Shown here: piece after piece, positions 29,168-36,713 of the stretch
Numbering within the stretch: position 1 is the stretch's first letter
Layout: every line of letters starts with the position of its first letter
Position numbers and translations under genes: made by a program
Assembly (NCBI GenBank): GCA_015060885.1
Contig: SUXO01000015.1
Location: 1-48,281, forward strand
DNA: 48,281 bases
Direction: 5' to 3'
From: Bacteroidales bacterium
Lineage (GTDB): Bacteria; Bacteroidota; Bacteroidia; Bacteroidales; Bacteroidaceae
The notes under the pieces: generated by a model
The model's database searches: none
What the model was told of the DNA's origin: nothing
Seen by the model: only the letters and a program-made list of their open reading frames with translations

Positions 29168-30757
29168 ATGGCAGCAGATATTGCAAACGGTAACTATATT
29201 AGAGGCTTGATGACAGCCCTGCTCATTTTGTGTGGCACCTTGACAAGCATTGCCTACGACTTCAATGCCGGAAACATTTTTTACAACATACTGTCGAACA
29301 TCGAAAAAACCGTAGAAGTTACTCACGGCGATTACAGCCACAGATACAGCGGAAGCATTACAATCCCCGGCAACGTCACCCATTCGGGAACGACATACAA
29401 GGTTACCTCCATAAGACCCGAAGCCTTTTGGGAATGTACCGAACTTTCAAGCGTTGTTATACAAGCAGAAGTCTTTGACATTGCCGATTACACATTCTAC
29501 AACTGCACAGGGCTTGCAAGCATCACCTTGCCCGAAAGCCTCGAAAACATAGGAAATTACGCATTTACGGGTTGCACAAGCCTTGCCGGGATAAACATTC
29601 CCGGCTGCACAACATCTATTGGAACTTGCGCTTTTGCAGGATGCACAGGGCTGGGAACAGCTATTATCGGCAAAGGAATCACCAACATAAGCGAAGGAGC
29701 GTTCAGGCAATGCCACTCGCTCACAAGCATAGTTATCCCCGAAAATGTAACCATAATCGACAATTACGCTTTTGAGTTCTGCACCGGACTGAAAGAGGTT
29801 AACCTGGGCAACAACATTGAAACTATCGGCGATTGTGCATTCCAGGGATGCAGCGGGCTTACAGGCATTGTAATCCCCGATGGAGTCATAACTATCGGCG
29901 CATCGGCTTTCGATGGCTGCACAAGCCTCGCAAGCATAAACATTCCAAGCAGCACAGAAGAGATTGGAACTTCGGCTTTCGACGGGTGTTACAGTTTTAA
30001 CAGTATTACTGTTGAGAGCGGCAACTACTACTACGACAACCGCAACGGTTGCAATGCCATTATTGAAAGCGAAAGCAACAGACTCATACGCGGCAGCAAT
30101 GGCACCGTTATCCCCGACGGCATTACGAGCATTGGCGAGTGGGCATTCTACAATTCTACTGCCGAAAACATTAAAATACCCAACAGCGTCACCACCATCG
30201 GCAATTGGGCATTCTTCAACTGCACAGGACTCAAAAGCATTAAAATTCCAAGCAATGTAAAGAGTGTCGGTGAATACAGTTTCTTCAACAACAAGCAACT
30301 GGCGGAAGTTATAATCCCCAAAAGCGCGACAGAAGTGGGCAATGGAGCCTTTTATGAATGTACGGCAATTACCGAAATATATTCGAAAGCCCAAACACCG
30401 GCAAGCGTTGGAGAATACACATTCGACAGCATTTACAACACTGCGACACTATATGTACCCATCGGTGCAAAGGCTGCATACCAATCGGCACCCTATTGGA
30501 GCAATTTCACAAATATCGTAGAAAAGCAATTCGATATCACAGGCGATGTCGACGAAGATTCAGTGATTGATATTGCCGATGTTACAGAACTTATCGCAAT
30601 GATACTTAACAAAGCGCTTGTTATACCTGCTGGTGATGTTGATAAAGATGATGTAGTTGACATTGCCGATGTTACAGAACTTATCCAAATTATTCTGAAC
30701 GCAAGACACAACGCTGTTCCAAAGGCAAAAGCCACGCCTGCCGACAATAGTTTTTAA
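29168..30757 (+). CDS. Secreted BspA-type leucine-rich-repeat protein with C-terminal dockerin
   Basis: 529 residues from ATG 29168 (an alternative ATG at 29210 would give a tighter signal peptide). The hydrophobic segment LMTALLILCGTLTSIA is the export signal. Residues about 60-440 are BspA/TpLRR (LRR_5) repeats of about 23 residues, such as IGNYAFTGCTSLAGINIPGC and IGDCAFQGCSGLTGIVIPDG. A distinct NYYYDNRNGCNAII insert interrupts them. The last 80 residues contain two dockerin-I-like calcium motifs (DVDEDSVIDIADVTELI and DVDKDDVVDIADVTELI). BspA-type repeats mediate surface binding and adhesion. The dockerin implies docking to a cohesin-like partner, which is not shown here. Confidence 0.88.
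   Translation: MAADIANGNYIRGLMTALLILCGTLTSIAYDFNAGNIFYNILSNIEKTVEVTHGDYSHRYSGSITIPGNVTHSGTTYKVTSIRPEAFWECTELSSVVIQAEVFDIADYTFYNCTGLASITLPESLENIGNYAFTGCTSLAGINIPGCTTSIGTCAFAGCTGLGTAIIGKGITNISEGAFRQCHSLTSIVIPENVTIIDNYAFEFCTGLKEVNLGNNIETIGDCAFQGCSGLTGIVIPDGVITIGASAFDGCTSLASINIPSSTEEIGTSAFDGCYSFNSITVESGNYYYDNRNGCNAIIESESNRLIRGSNGTVIPDGITSIGEWAFYNSTAENIKIPNSVTTIGNWAFFNCTGLKSIKIPSNVKSVGEYSFFNNKQLAEVIIPKSATEVGNGAFYECTAITEIYSKAQTPASVGEYTFDSIYNTATLYVPIGAKAAYQSAPYWSNFTNIVEKQFDITGDVDEDSVIDIADVTELIAMILNKALVIPAGDVDKDDVVDIADVTELIQIILNARHNAVPKAKATPADNSF
30572..30595 (+). repeat. Exact 24-base direct repeat in dockerin coding sequence, copy 1
   Basis: Bases 30572-30595 (starting ATTGCCGATGTTACAG) recur exactly at 30662-30685, a 90-base (30-codon) period. 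They encode the IADVTELI core of the two calcium-binding loops. Confidence 0.9.
30662..30685 (+). repeat. Exact 24-base direct repeat in dockerin coding sequence, copy 2
   Basis: Second copy of the 24-base unit at 30572-30595. Exact identity at DNA level, including third positions, suggests a recent internal duplication or conversion. Confidence 0.9.
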
Positions 30758-30813
30758 AAGGATACGTTATCACAAAAAAACGTACAATTCTTTCAAATAT
30801 CCGAAATTTCATT

Positions 30814-30821
30814 TATATTTG
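30814..30821 (+). promoter_or_regulatory. -7 promoter element of the zapA cluster
   Basis: TATATTTG fits TAnnTTTG and lies 48 bases before the ATG at 30870. A longer frame starting at 30819 would begin inside this element, supporting the downstream start. Confidence 0.6.
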
Positions 30822-30869
30822 CATTATCTGCGATTTTTTGCAGAAATATGCGAAATTGATTGTCGTATT

Positions 30870-31163
30870 ATGACCGAGAACGATAAAATTGCATTGGCAC
30901 ATTTCGAAGAGAAGCTCCGCCTGCTATTATACAAGTACAAGCAGGTTAAAGAGCAAAACGACGAATTGTCGCGCTTGCTACAAGAGAAAGAGAACTCATT
31001 GCAGGAGGTGCAGTTGCGGTGCAAGGCTCTCGAAAGCAACTACAACAATCTGAAACAGGCCAAAGTAATCAGCCTCAGCGATGCCGAAGTGGGGCAGACA
31101 AAGGAGCGGTTATCGAGGCTTGTGCGTGAAATCGACCAGTGCATTGAGTCGTTAAAGAAATAA
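30870..31163 (+). CDS. Small coiled-coil protein preceding zapA
   Basis: A 97-residue protein, almost entirely helical. It has a long heptad pattern (FEEKLRLLLYKYKQVKEQNDELSRLLQEKENSL and on to about residue 65) and a short C-terminal helix ending QCIESLKK. No signal peptide. I recognise it only as the coiled-coil protein that sits just ahead of zapA in Bacteroidales. A role in Z-ring assembly, like E. coli ZapB, is an inference from size, coiled coil and position. The next start is 20 bases downstream. Confidence 0.8.
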   Translation: MTENDKIALAHFEEKLRLLLYKYKQVKEQNDELSRLLQEKENSLQEVQLRCKALESNYNNLKQAKVISLSDAEVGQTKERLSRLVREIDQCIESLKK

Positions 31164-31183
31164 CTTGATTAAAGACCGGGCAA

Positions 31184-31477
31184 ATGGAAGATAGGAATTT
31201 GGGTATTAGCCTTGTTATTGACGGAATATCATTCCCGCTCAACATAAAAGCCAGCGAGGAACCGTATTACCGCCAGGCAGCACGCTTGACAAACGAAAAG
31301 CTAATCATATATAAACAACTCTTTTCGGGCGAGGGAGGGGTGAGAGTATTCGCTATGGCAGCTCTCGACATAGCCCTCGAACTGGTAAAGCAGGCCGACA
31401 ATGTGGGCTCGGCCGATATTATGAGCAAAGTAAACGAGCTTTCGCGTTTGATTGACAGCAACCTCGCACAGGAGTAA
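31184..31477 (+). CDS. zapA: Cell division protein ZapA
   Basis: A 97-residue cytosolic protein that cross-links FtsZ filaments at the division site. The N-terminal domain contains LVIDGISFPLNIKASEEPYYRQAARLTNEKL. The C-terminal half is a helix (ALDIALELVKQ...) for coiled-coil tetramerisation. Size is typical. It sits between a coiled-coil gene and the rny gene, with a structured RNA candidate in the gap to rny. Confidence 0.88.
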   Translation: MEDRNLGISLVIDGISFPLNIKASEEPYYRQAARLTNEKLIIYKQLFSGEGGVRVFAMAALDIALELVKQADNVGSADIMSKVNELSRLIDSNLAQE

Positions 31478-31503
31478 TCCACCCATTTTTCACAAGCGAC
31501 TTC

Positions 31504-31575
31504 ACGCATTGCCATATTCATTGATACCGTTGCAAAGGCATCGGCAACCCGAATATGCGGTGCGTTTTATTATAT
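31504..31575 (+). ncRNA. Candidate 6S-like RNA core (or zapA terminator) between zapA and rny
   Basis: ACGCATTGC (31504-31512) pairs with GCGGTGCGT (31557-31565) through seven Watson-Crick and two G-U pairs. After one bulged base, ATATTC (31514-31519) pairs with GAATAT (31551-31556). An open bubble (31520-31528 versus 31549-31550) leads to GTTGC/GCAAC (29-33, 44-48). An alternative hairpin GATACC/GGCATC can form across the bubble. A U-rich tail follows. A long stem with a bubble that can refold is the 6S RNA pattern, and the zapA-linked position is one in which 6S genes are known. A plain terminator is the main alternative. The full RNA would extend on both sides of this core. Confidence 0.45.
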
Positions 31576-31596
31576 ATTTTAAAAACTTGTAACACT

Positions 31597-33141
31597 ATGC
31601 TTACACCAACATCATTAATCATTGGAGCTGTTGCAGGAGCCATTATAGGCTGCATCACCCAATACGTTATAATCAAGTTCGGCTTGAAATCGAAGTACCA
31701 GCGCATCATTGACGAAGCGCACAAAGAGGCCGAAGTAATAAAAAAGAACAAGTTGCTCGAAGTCAAGGAGAAATTCCTTAACAAGAAAGCAGAACTTGAA
31801 AAGGAGATTTCGCAGCGTAATAACAAGATTCAGCAGGCCGAACATCACCTTAAACAGCGCGAGATACAGATGAACCAGCGCAACGAGGATTTGCAGCGTC
31901 GCAAGAACGAGATTGAGAACCTCAAAGAGAACCTCGATGCACAGAAAGGCCTTCTCGAACGCAAGCAGGAGGAACTCGACAAACTGCACCAGCAGGAACG
32001 CGAGAAACTCGAAGCCATCAGCGGTCTTTCGGCCGAGGATGCAAAGGAACGTCTTGTAGAGTCGCTCAAAGAGGAGGCCAAGACACAGGCCGCATCGTAC
32101 ATCAACGACATCATCGACGATGCAAAGATGACAGCCGGCAAGGAGGCTAAAAAGATTGTGATACAGACAATACAGCGCGTAGCCACCGAAACCGCGATAG
32201 AAAACTCGGTAACCGTGTTCCACATTGACAACGACGAGATGAAGGGCCGCATCATCGGCCGCGAAGGACGCAACATACGTGCTTTGGAGGCAGCAACAGG
32301 CGTGGAAATTGTTGTTGACGACACCCCCGAAGCTATCGTATTAAGCGCATTCGACCCCGTACGCCGTGAAATTGCACGCCTCGCACTCCACCAGCTTGTA
32401 GCCGACGGCCGCATACACCCCGCACGCATCGAAGAGGTTGTTGCCAAAGTAAAGAAACAGATCGAGGAGGAGATTATCGAAACCGGTAAACGCACCACCA
32501 TCGACCTGGGAATACACGGCCTGCACCCCGAACTCATACGCATAATAGGAAAGATGAAATACCGTTCATCGTACGGGCAGAACCTCTTGCAGCACGCACG
32601 CGAAACAGCCAACCTGTGCGCTGTTATGGCAGCAGAACTCGGCCTCAACCCCAAGAAGGCAAAACGCGCCGGCTTGCTGCACGACATTGGCAAGGTGCCC
32701 GACGAGGAGACCGAATTGCCGCACGCAGAGTATGGTATGAAGATTGCCGAGAAGTACAAGGAGAAACCCGATATATGCAACGCCATCGGTGCCCACCACG
32801 ACGAGGTGGAGATGACAAGCCTCATCGCCCCCATCGTTCAGGTGTGCGACGCAATTTCAGGCGCACGTCCCGGCGCACGCCGCGAGATTGTGGAGGCATA
32901 CATCAAGCGTTTGCACGACCTCGAACAGCTTGCAATGTCCTATCCCGGTGTCACAAAGACCTACGCCATACAGGCCGGCCGCGAACTGCGTGTGATTGTA
33001 GGTGCCGACAAGATTGACGACAAGCAGACAGAACTGCTGTCGGGCGAGATTGCAAAGAAGATACAGGACGAAATGACCTATCCCGGACAGGTAAAGATTA
33101 CCGTAATACGCGAAACACGTGCAGTGAACTACGCACGATAA
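31597..33141 (+). CDS. rny: Ribonuclease Y
   Basis: 514 residues from ATG 31597 (a longer frame from 31555 starts inside the structured RNA candidate). A membrane-anchored endoribonuclease that initiates mRNA decay. It has an N-terminal helix ([21 protein letters not shown]). A long coiled coil runs over about residues 30-190. The KH domain has [28 protein letters not shown]. The HD domain has the metal-binding [11 protein letters not shown] and GAHHDEVEM. It ends with [12 protein letters not shown], typical of the family. Note that Bacteroidales use RNase Y rather than an RNase E-type degradosome in this role (general knowledge). Confidence 0.95.
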   Translation: MLTPTSLIIGAVAGAIIGCITQYVIIKFGLKSKYQRIIDEAHKEAEVIKKNKLLEVKEKFLNKKAELEKEISQRNNKIQQAEHHLKQREIQMNQRNEDLQRRKNEIENLKENLDAQKGLLERKQEELDKLHQQEREKLEAISGLSAEDAKERLVESLKEEAKTQAASYINDIIDDAKMTAGKEAKKIVIQTIQRVATETAIENSVTVFHIDNDEMKGRIIGREGRNIRALEAATGVEIVVDDTPEAIVLSAFDPVRREIARLALHQLVADGRIHPARIEEVVAKVKKQIEEEIIETGKRTTIDLGIHGLHPELIRIIGKMKYRSSYGQNLLQHARETANLCAVMAAELGLNPKKAKRAGLLHDIGKVPDEETELPHAEYGMKIAEKYKEKPDICNAIGAHHDEVEMTSLIAPIVQVCDAISGARPGARREIVEAYIKRLHDLEQLAMSYPGVTKTYAIQAGRELRVIVGADKIDDKQTELLSGEIAKKIQDEMTYPGQVKITVIRETRAVNYAR

Positions 33142-33246
33142 AACAATAAAAGTTTAAGATTAATCAACAGCACATTGCCTATGGGTAAATAAAAACATAT
33201 AATATACATACTATAAATAGGAAAAAGCGTTTTTAGCTTATTATTT

Positions 33247-33365
33247 CTCTTGCGAAAGTTTGGCGACTTATAAACAACCTGAAATAATAACTATAAATGC
33301 TCACGCGTTTGCGTGGGCTTTTAGGTTATTCGCAGGTTAGGGTTACGCCAAACACCCCGCAAGAG
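33247..33365. repeat. 119-base inverted-repeat element folding into one long hairpin (MITE-like or structured RNA)
   Basis: The ends are imperfect inverted repeats. CTCTTGCGaaaGTTTGGCG (33247-33265) pairs with CGCCAAAC-ACCC-CGCAAGAG (33346-33365), giving 8 + 8 bp around a small internal loop. Nested inside are AACCTG/CAGGTT (33276-33281, 33333-33338), AATAAC/GTTATT (33286-33291, 33325-33330) and an apical stem GCTCACGC/GCGTGGGC with a GTTT loop (33299-33318). No target-site duplication is obvious. It could be a miniature transposable element or a conserved structured RNA. Confidence 0.65.
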
Positions 33366-33395
33366 CGAAGAACATAAAAGTTCCACGCTTTTTTT
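33364..33395 (+). terminator. Terminator hairpin after the inverted-repeat element
   Basis: AGCG/CGCT and GAAC/GTTC form a stem with a 2x2 internal loop (33364-33389) and a 6-base loop, overlapping a run of seven T (33389-33395). It could end an RNA made from the element, or rny read-through. Confidence 0.55.
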
Positions 33396-33486
33396 GTATG
33401 TATAATGTCATTATTATTGTGACAAGAACTTGAAATCGCTACAAAAAATTACGAAAAAGAATAGGAATATTAACACCGAAAAGATT

Positions 33487-34092
33487 ATGAAAAAGATTAT
33501 AGCAATATTTGCAATAAGCATTTTAACGATATCGGCTTTTGCACAAGAAAATAATAGTGAAACAACAAATAGTGAAATAAAAAACATTACAGGAGGAGTA
33601 GAATATTCTTTAATGTACTCACCCGAAATAGAAACATATGGTTTTAGCATGGCAGCCGCAATGAACAAACTTTTCCATTTTGAATGGGGTATTACATCAA
33701 ATCTAAAATCAGCAAAAAAAGGAAGCACTTATTTGGGATATATGGGAGTGGGAATACACCAAGGAATGTTTTTGGGGGATTCATTTATGATAAATTTTGC
33801 ATTGGCCCCATATATAGGATATAGTCGTTTCTCTTACGAAACTACAGAAATGAGACCTGTAATATCCAGTTTGCCATCATCATATGGCAAATATTATGGA
33901 ACAAAGCCATTCACCACAACAAAAGATGAAAACGAATTCACATATGGCGCCACAGCAGATGTCAATGTCGGTTTCAAGATTTCAAAATCATACTGTTTAA
34001 ATATCGGATACAAAATATTTGCCGGTGAATTCAAAACAAAGAATATGTTTAAAAGTGGTTTTATAAAAGTTGGTTTATCCAGCTATTTTTAA
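33487..34092 (+). CDS. Small outer-membrane beta-barrel-like protein
   Basis: 201 residues from ATG 33487. Signal peptide MKKIIAIFAISILTISAFAQ. The rest alternates short aromatic strands (GYMGVGIHQGMFLG, INFALAPYIGYSRFSY, GATADVNVGFKISKSYCLNIGYKI). It ends GFIKVGLSSYF, with the terminal Phe expected of outer-membrane barrels. No known family is recognised. It is the first gene of an AT-rich three-gene block; codon use (AAA, ATA, TTA rich) differs from neighbours. A start at 33430 was rejected because the preceding residues are lysine-rich and would bury the signal peptide. Confidence 0.75.
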   Translation: MKKIIAIFAISILTISAFAQENNSETTNSEIKNITGGVEYSLMYSPEIETYGFSMAAAMNKLFHFEWGITSNLKSAKKGSTYLGYMGVGIHQGMFLGDSFMINFALAPYIGYSRFSYETTEMRPVISSLPSSYGKYYGTKPFTTTKDENEFTYGATADVNVGFKISKSYCLNIGYKIFAGEFKTKNMFKSGFIKVGLSSYF

Positions 34093-34106
34093 CATAAAAG
34101 ATGGTT

Positions 34107-34161
34107 ACAAAAAGTAGGATAAAACCTCTGTAATTTAGAGTAAAATCATCCTACTTTTTGT
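34107..34161. terminator. Hairpin between the barrel gene and the Ig-like-repeat gene
   Basis: A 14-bp perfect inverted repeat, ACAAAAAGTAGGAT (34107-34120) and its complement (34148-34161). The 27-base spacer contains a small CTCT/AGAG stem. The outer arm ends in TTTTTG, so it can terminate the transcript of the upstream gene. It suggests the next two genes have their own transcript. Confidence 0.65.
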
Positions 34162-34196
34162 CCACCCTGCCTAAAAGATTGTTCAAAAAATTACGT

Positions 34197-35357
34197 ATGA
34201 AAAAAATCTTATTATTTATTTTTATGTTGTGCTTTACACAACTTGCAAATGCACAATATCATTTAGAATGGGATGAACATGCTTATTTAGAAATCCCAGA
34301 CCCTCCTTTTAATGGATATGTTGCTCATGCCACATGGAATGTCAATAATAGTAATCTCACATTCAAAGAAGCAGATGAGGCGGGTGCAATTATTTATCCG
34401 AATCATTATTTTGAAGGGACGTCTATTGTGACCTGTAATTATCGCTATGAATACTATCGTAACGGACGTTATCAGACTGGTACATCTGTTGTTTCATACT
34501 CCATAACATTTAAGAGCAAAGAAGCTGTACTTGATAAATCTGAAATATCATTAGCCTTAGGAAAAACAGAAACAATAAAAGCTTCATTTCCAGGAGTATC
34601 GTCTATTTTTGGAAGCCCTAAAATGACATGGAAATCAAGTGACGAAGATATTGTTTCAGTTAGTAGTAATACAGGGGCAACTAATTGGAGTGCAAAAATT
34701 AAAGCAGTGTCATCTGGTAAGGCAACAATAACTTTTGATCCAGTAATAGGTCCGCCTAAAACATGTGTAGTAAATGTCGCCTATATTGCTCCCTCCCAAG
34801 CGAAATTAACACCAAATCCTTTGAATGTTACTGTTGGAAAAACTAAAAGACTTGATATTAGTTATTCTCCGGAAGGTGCATCTGCTAAAAAAGTTACATG
34901 GGAATCTTCAAATACTAATATTGCAACAGTTAGCACTAGTGGCGTAGTTAAAGGAATCGCAGAGGGAAAAACTATTGTAACTGCAACAACCGATAATGGA
35001 ACTAAAGCAACTACGGAAGTTAATGTAGTTCCTCTTCCATCATCTGTATCATTACCTAACAGTTTGACAATATATGCAGGATACTCAAAAACATTAATAC
35101 CATCTGTTATTCCTACAAATTCAGAAACTTCATTTACTTGGAAATCATCAGATACTTCTGTTGCTACTATTTCAGCAGGTAAAATAACAGGAAAAAAGTC
35201 TGGCTCGGCAACAATAACTGTTACGACTGAAAATGATAAGACTTCTGTTTGTGAGGTAACCATAAAAAGTACACCGATAGAATTAAATTCTAAAAATGCG
35301 AATAACAGGGCGAATGTGATAGAGACTATTGTTAAACGCTCATTAAACAATAATTAA
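34197..35357 (+). CDS. Secreted protein with BIG_2 Ig-like repeats
   Basis: 386 residues from ATG 34197. Signal peptide MKKILLFIFMLCFTQLANAQ. An N-terminal unrecognised domain (about 21-120) is followed by three bacterial Ig-like (BIG_2) domains. Each carries the pattern VTWESSNTNIATVS...GVVKGIAEGKTIVTATT (about 125-200, 205-285, 287-365). The C-terminus is short, polar and without a sorting domain. BIG_2 repeats occur in surface adhesins and cell-envelope scaffolds; partner or ligand is unknown. The stop is followed, after a single base, by the ATG of the next gene, so the two are translationally coupled. The gene is AT-rich and atypical for this chromosome. Confidence 0.82.
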   Translation: MKKILLFIFMLCFTQLANAQYHLEWDEHAYLEIPDPPFNGYVAHATWNVNNSNLTFKEADEAGAIIYPNHYFEGTSIVTCNYRYEYYRNGRYQTGTSVVSYSITFKSKEAVLDKSEISLALGKTETIKASFPGVSSIFGSPKMTWKSSDEDIVSVSSNTGATNWSAKIKAVSSGKATITFDPVIGPPKTCVVNVAYIAPSQAKLTPNPLNVTVGKTKRLDISYSPEGASAKKVTWESSNTNIATVSTSGVVKGIAEGKTIVTATTDNGTKATTEVNVVPLPSSVSLPNSLTIYAGYSKTLIPSVIPTNSETSFTWKSSDTSVATISAGKITGKKSGSATITVTTENDKTSVCEVTIKSTPIELNSKNANNRANVIETIVKRSLNNN

Positions 35358-35358
35358 G

Positions 35359-36498
35359 ATGAAAAAGAATCTAAAATACATTGGATACATACTAATGTTT
35401 ATAGTATTCAATAATGTTTGTATATCATGTAATGACGATGATATATTAGATGATATTCATTCAGATGAAGGTATTGTTGAGAATATATTAGATAATGCTT
35501 ATACCGTTTGGAACGCTTCTAAAAGTGATGTTCAACAGCAAATGAATGGCTATGTGCTTATTGATTCAGATGCTGATTTTTTACAGTATACCGATCAAAG
35601 CCGCAAGATTAGATTATCATATAATTTTATAAATGACAATTTACAAGCAACGGTTGCGATCGCCCCTAAATTAACAAATAATCCTCTTTTATCCTGTTTA
35701 AAAGACTATGAAAGTCTGGGTGAATTGTCTTCAAAAGATGTTTACTATAATACCTCTAAAAACACGATGTGTTTCTCATATGATATTCTATCTAACGATA
35801 CTGAGTATTCGATAATGGGTTTTTCACCTATCGTATCAAACCTCTATAATGGAGATATAATAATTAAAGTAGATTATAAAAATCTATACTACACAGTAGA
35901 CGGGAAACAATTTAAAATGATTCTAGTAGATGGAGGAACTCTTCCAGCATTTTATATGATGCAGACAGAAGTCCCTTTATTGGGAGAATTTAAAATAGGA
36001 GAGACTCACATTGGAAAGATTGATTCTAATGGTGACAATTGTATTATTAAAGCAGAACTTAGAACATTTGTTAACAAACTAAATGATGCGACTGGTCTAG
36101 AATTTAGGTTGCCAACTGAATCTGAATGGAAATTTGCAGCAACCGGAGGTGCGAAAAGCAATAATTATACATACAGCGGCAGCAATAATATAGAAGAAGT
36201 TGCATGGTATAGTGGAAATAGTAATGGAATCCAAGAAATTGCTTCAAAACAATCAAATGAACTAGGATTTTATGATATGTCTGGAAATTATGCAGAAGTT
36301 TGTAGCAGTGACCCCTTAGATATTGATGGAAGGACATATGGTGGATGTTGGAAATATGTAGCCTCAAAGTGTACACCTTCTAGCTATCAGAGTGGGAACA
36401 CTTCTACAAATAAAATTTCAGGAACTTCTATTATAGAAAAATCTGCTGTTGATGGTCGATATATTACCGTTAGATTGGTTTATTCGGCTCCTGAATAA
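35359..36498 (+). CDS. Lipoprotein with degenerate formylglycine-generating-enzyme (SUMF1/FGE) domain
   Basis: A 379-residue protein with a signal peptide and lipobox (MFIVFNNVCISCNDDD, Cys about 24), so membrane-anchored. Residues about 35-190 are unrecognised. From about 190 an FGE-sulfatase-like domain is visible: FYMMQTEVPLLGEF, LEFRLPTESEWKFAATGG, EEVAWYSGNSNG, LGFYDMSGNYAEVCSS and GGCWKYVAS. Normal members have GNVWEW where this has GNYAEVC. The active-site cysteine pair of true sulfatase-activating enzymes is not evident. It is therefore probably a non-catalytic SUMF1-fold binding protein. Coupled to the Ig-like-repeat gene (1-base gap). Confidence 0.8.
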   Translation: MKKNLKYIGYILMFIVFNNVCISCNDDDILDDIHSDEGIVENILDNAYTVWNASKSDVQQQMNGYVLIDSDADFLQYTDQSRKIRLSYNFINDNLQATVAIAPKLTNNPLLSCLKDYESLGELSSKDVYYNTSKNTMCFSYDILSNDTEYSIMGFSPIVSNLYNGDIIIKVDYKNLYYTVDGKQFKMILVDGGTLPAFYMMQTEVPLLGEFKIGETHIGKIDSNGDNCIIKAELRTFVNKLNDATGLEFRLPTESEWKFAATGGAKSNNYTYSGSNNIEEVAWYSGNSNGIQEIASKQSNELGFYDMSGNYAEVCSSDPLDIDGRTYGGCWKYVASKCTPSSYQSGNTSTNKISGTSIIEKSAVDGRYITVRLVYSAPE

Positions 36499-36526
36499 TA
36501 TTAAGGATGTTTAGCAGAACTTTAAT

Positions 36527-36555
36527 CACCCCCGCCAGGACACATGAGCGGGGTG
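36527..36555 (+). terminator. GC-rich hairpin after the envelope cassette
   Basis: CACCCC(c)GC pairs with GCGGGGTG (36527-36535, 36548-36555) with one bulge and a 12-base loop. No T-run follows directly. It is the only strong hairpin after the FGE-like gene. Confidence 0.45.
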
Positions 36556-36689
36556 AAATCGTAAAAATGTGATGTAGATAAACTAATTATAATAACTTCA
36601 CCAGTTCCATTTAGGACATCAAACCTTTCATAACGTTTGATTATCTGTAAAGGAATTCCAACAACATCATTTAGTAATTAACCTTTGTC

Positions 36690-36713
36690 AAGGAGCGGAG
36701 AAATCCGCTCCTT
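36690..36713. terminator. Hairpin overlapping the end of the ccsA-like gene
   Basis: A perfect 10-bp stem AAGGAGCGGA/TCCGCTCCTT with a GAAA tetraloop. It includes part of the ccsA stop codon. It can serve as terminator for either of the two converging transcripts, although neither side has a long T-run. Confidence 0.6.

Larger units (their letters stand above)
33142..33486. other. AT-rich non-coding gap holding a hairpin element
   Basis: 345 bases without a gene. The first 105 bases are AT-rich, with no clear promoter or terminator for rny. The rest holds the inverted-repeat element at 33247-33365 and a terminator hairpin (33364-33395). An AT-rich spacer leads to the next gene. It marks a sharp drop in GC content that continues to about 36711. 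Confidence 0.7.

Noticed and set aside
29447-30394. 315-residue minus-strand frame opposite the leucine-rich-repeat gene
   Set aside because: Its apparent repeats are only the complement of the LRR repeats.
34107-34161. Invertible promoter flanked by inverted repeats
   Set aside because: Only 27 bases lie between the arms, they contain no TAnnTTTG box, and no recombinase gene is near. A terminator hairpin fits better.
35359-36498. Functional sulfatase-activating enzyme (anSME/FGE partner)
   Set aside because: The FGE-like domain lacks the expected cysteine pair and the GNVWEW core, and no sulfatase gene is nearby. Called a degenerate SUMF1-fold lipoprotein instead.
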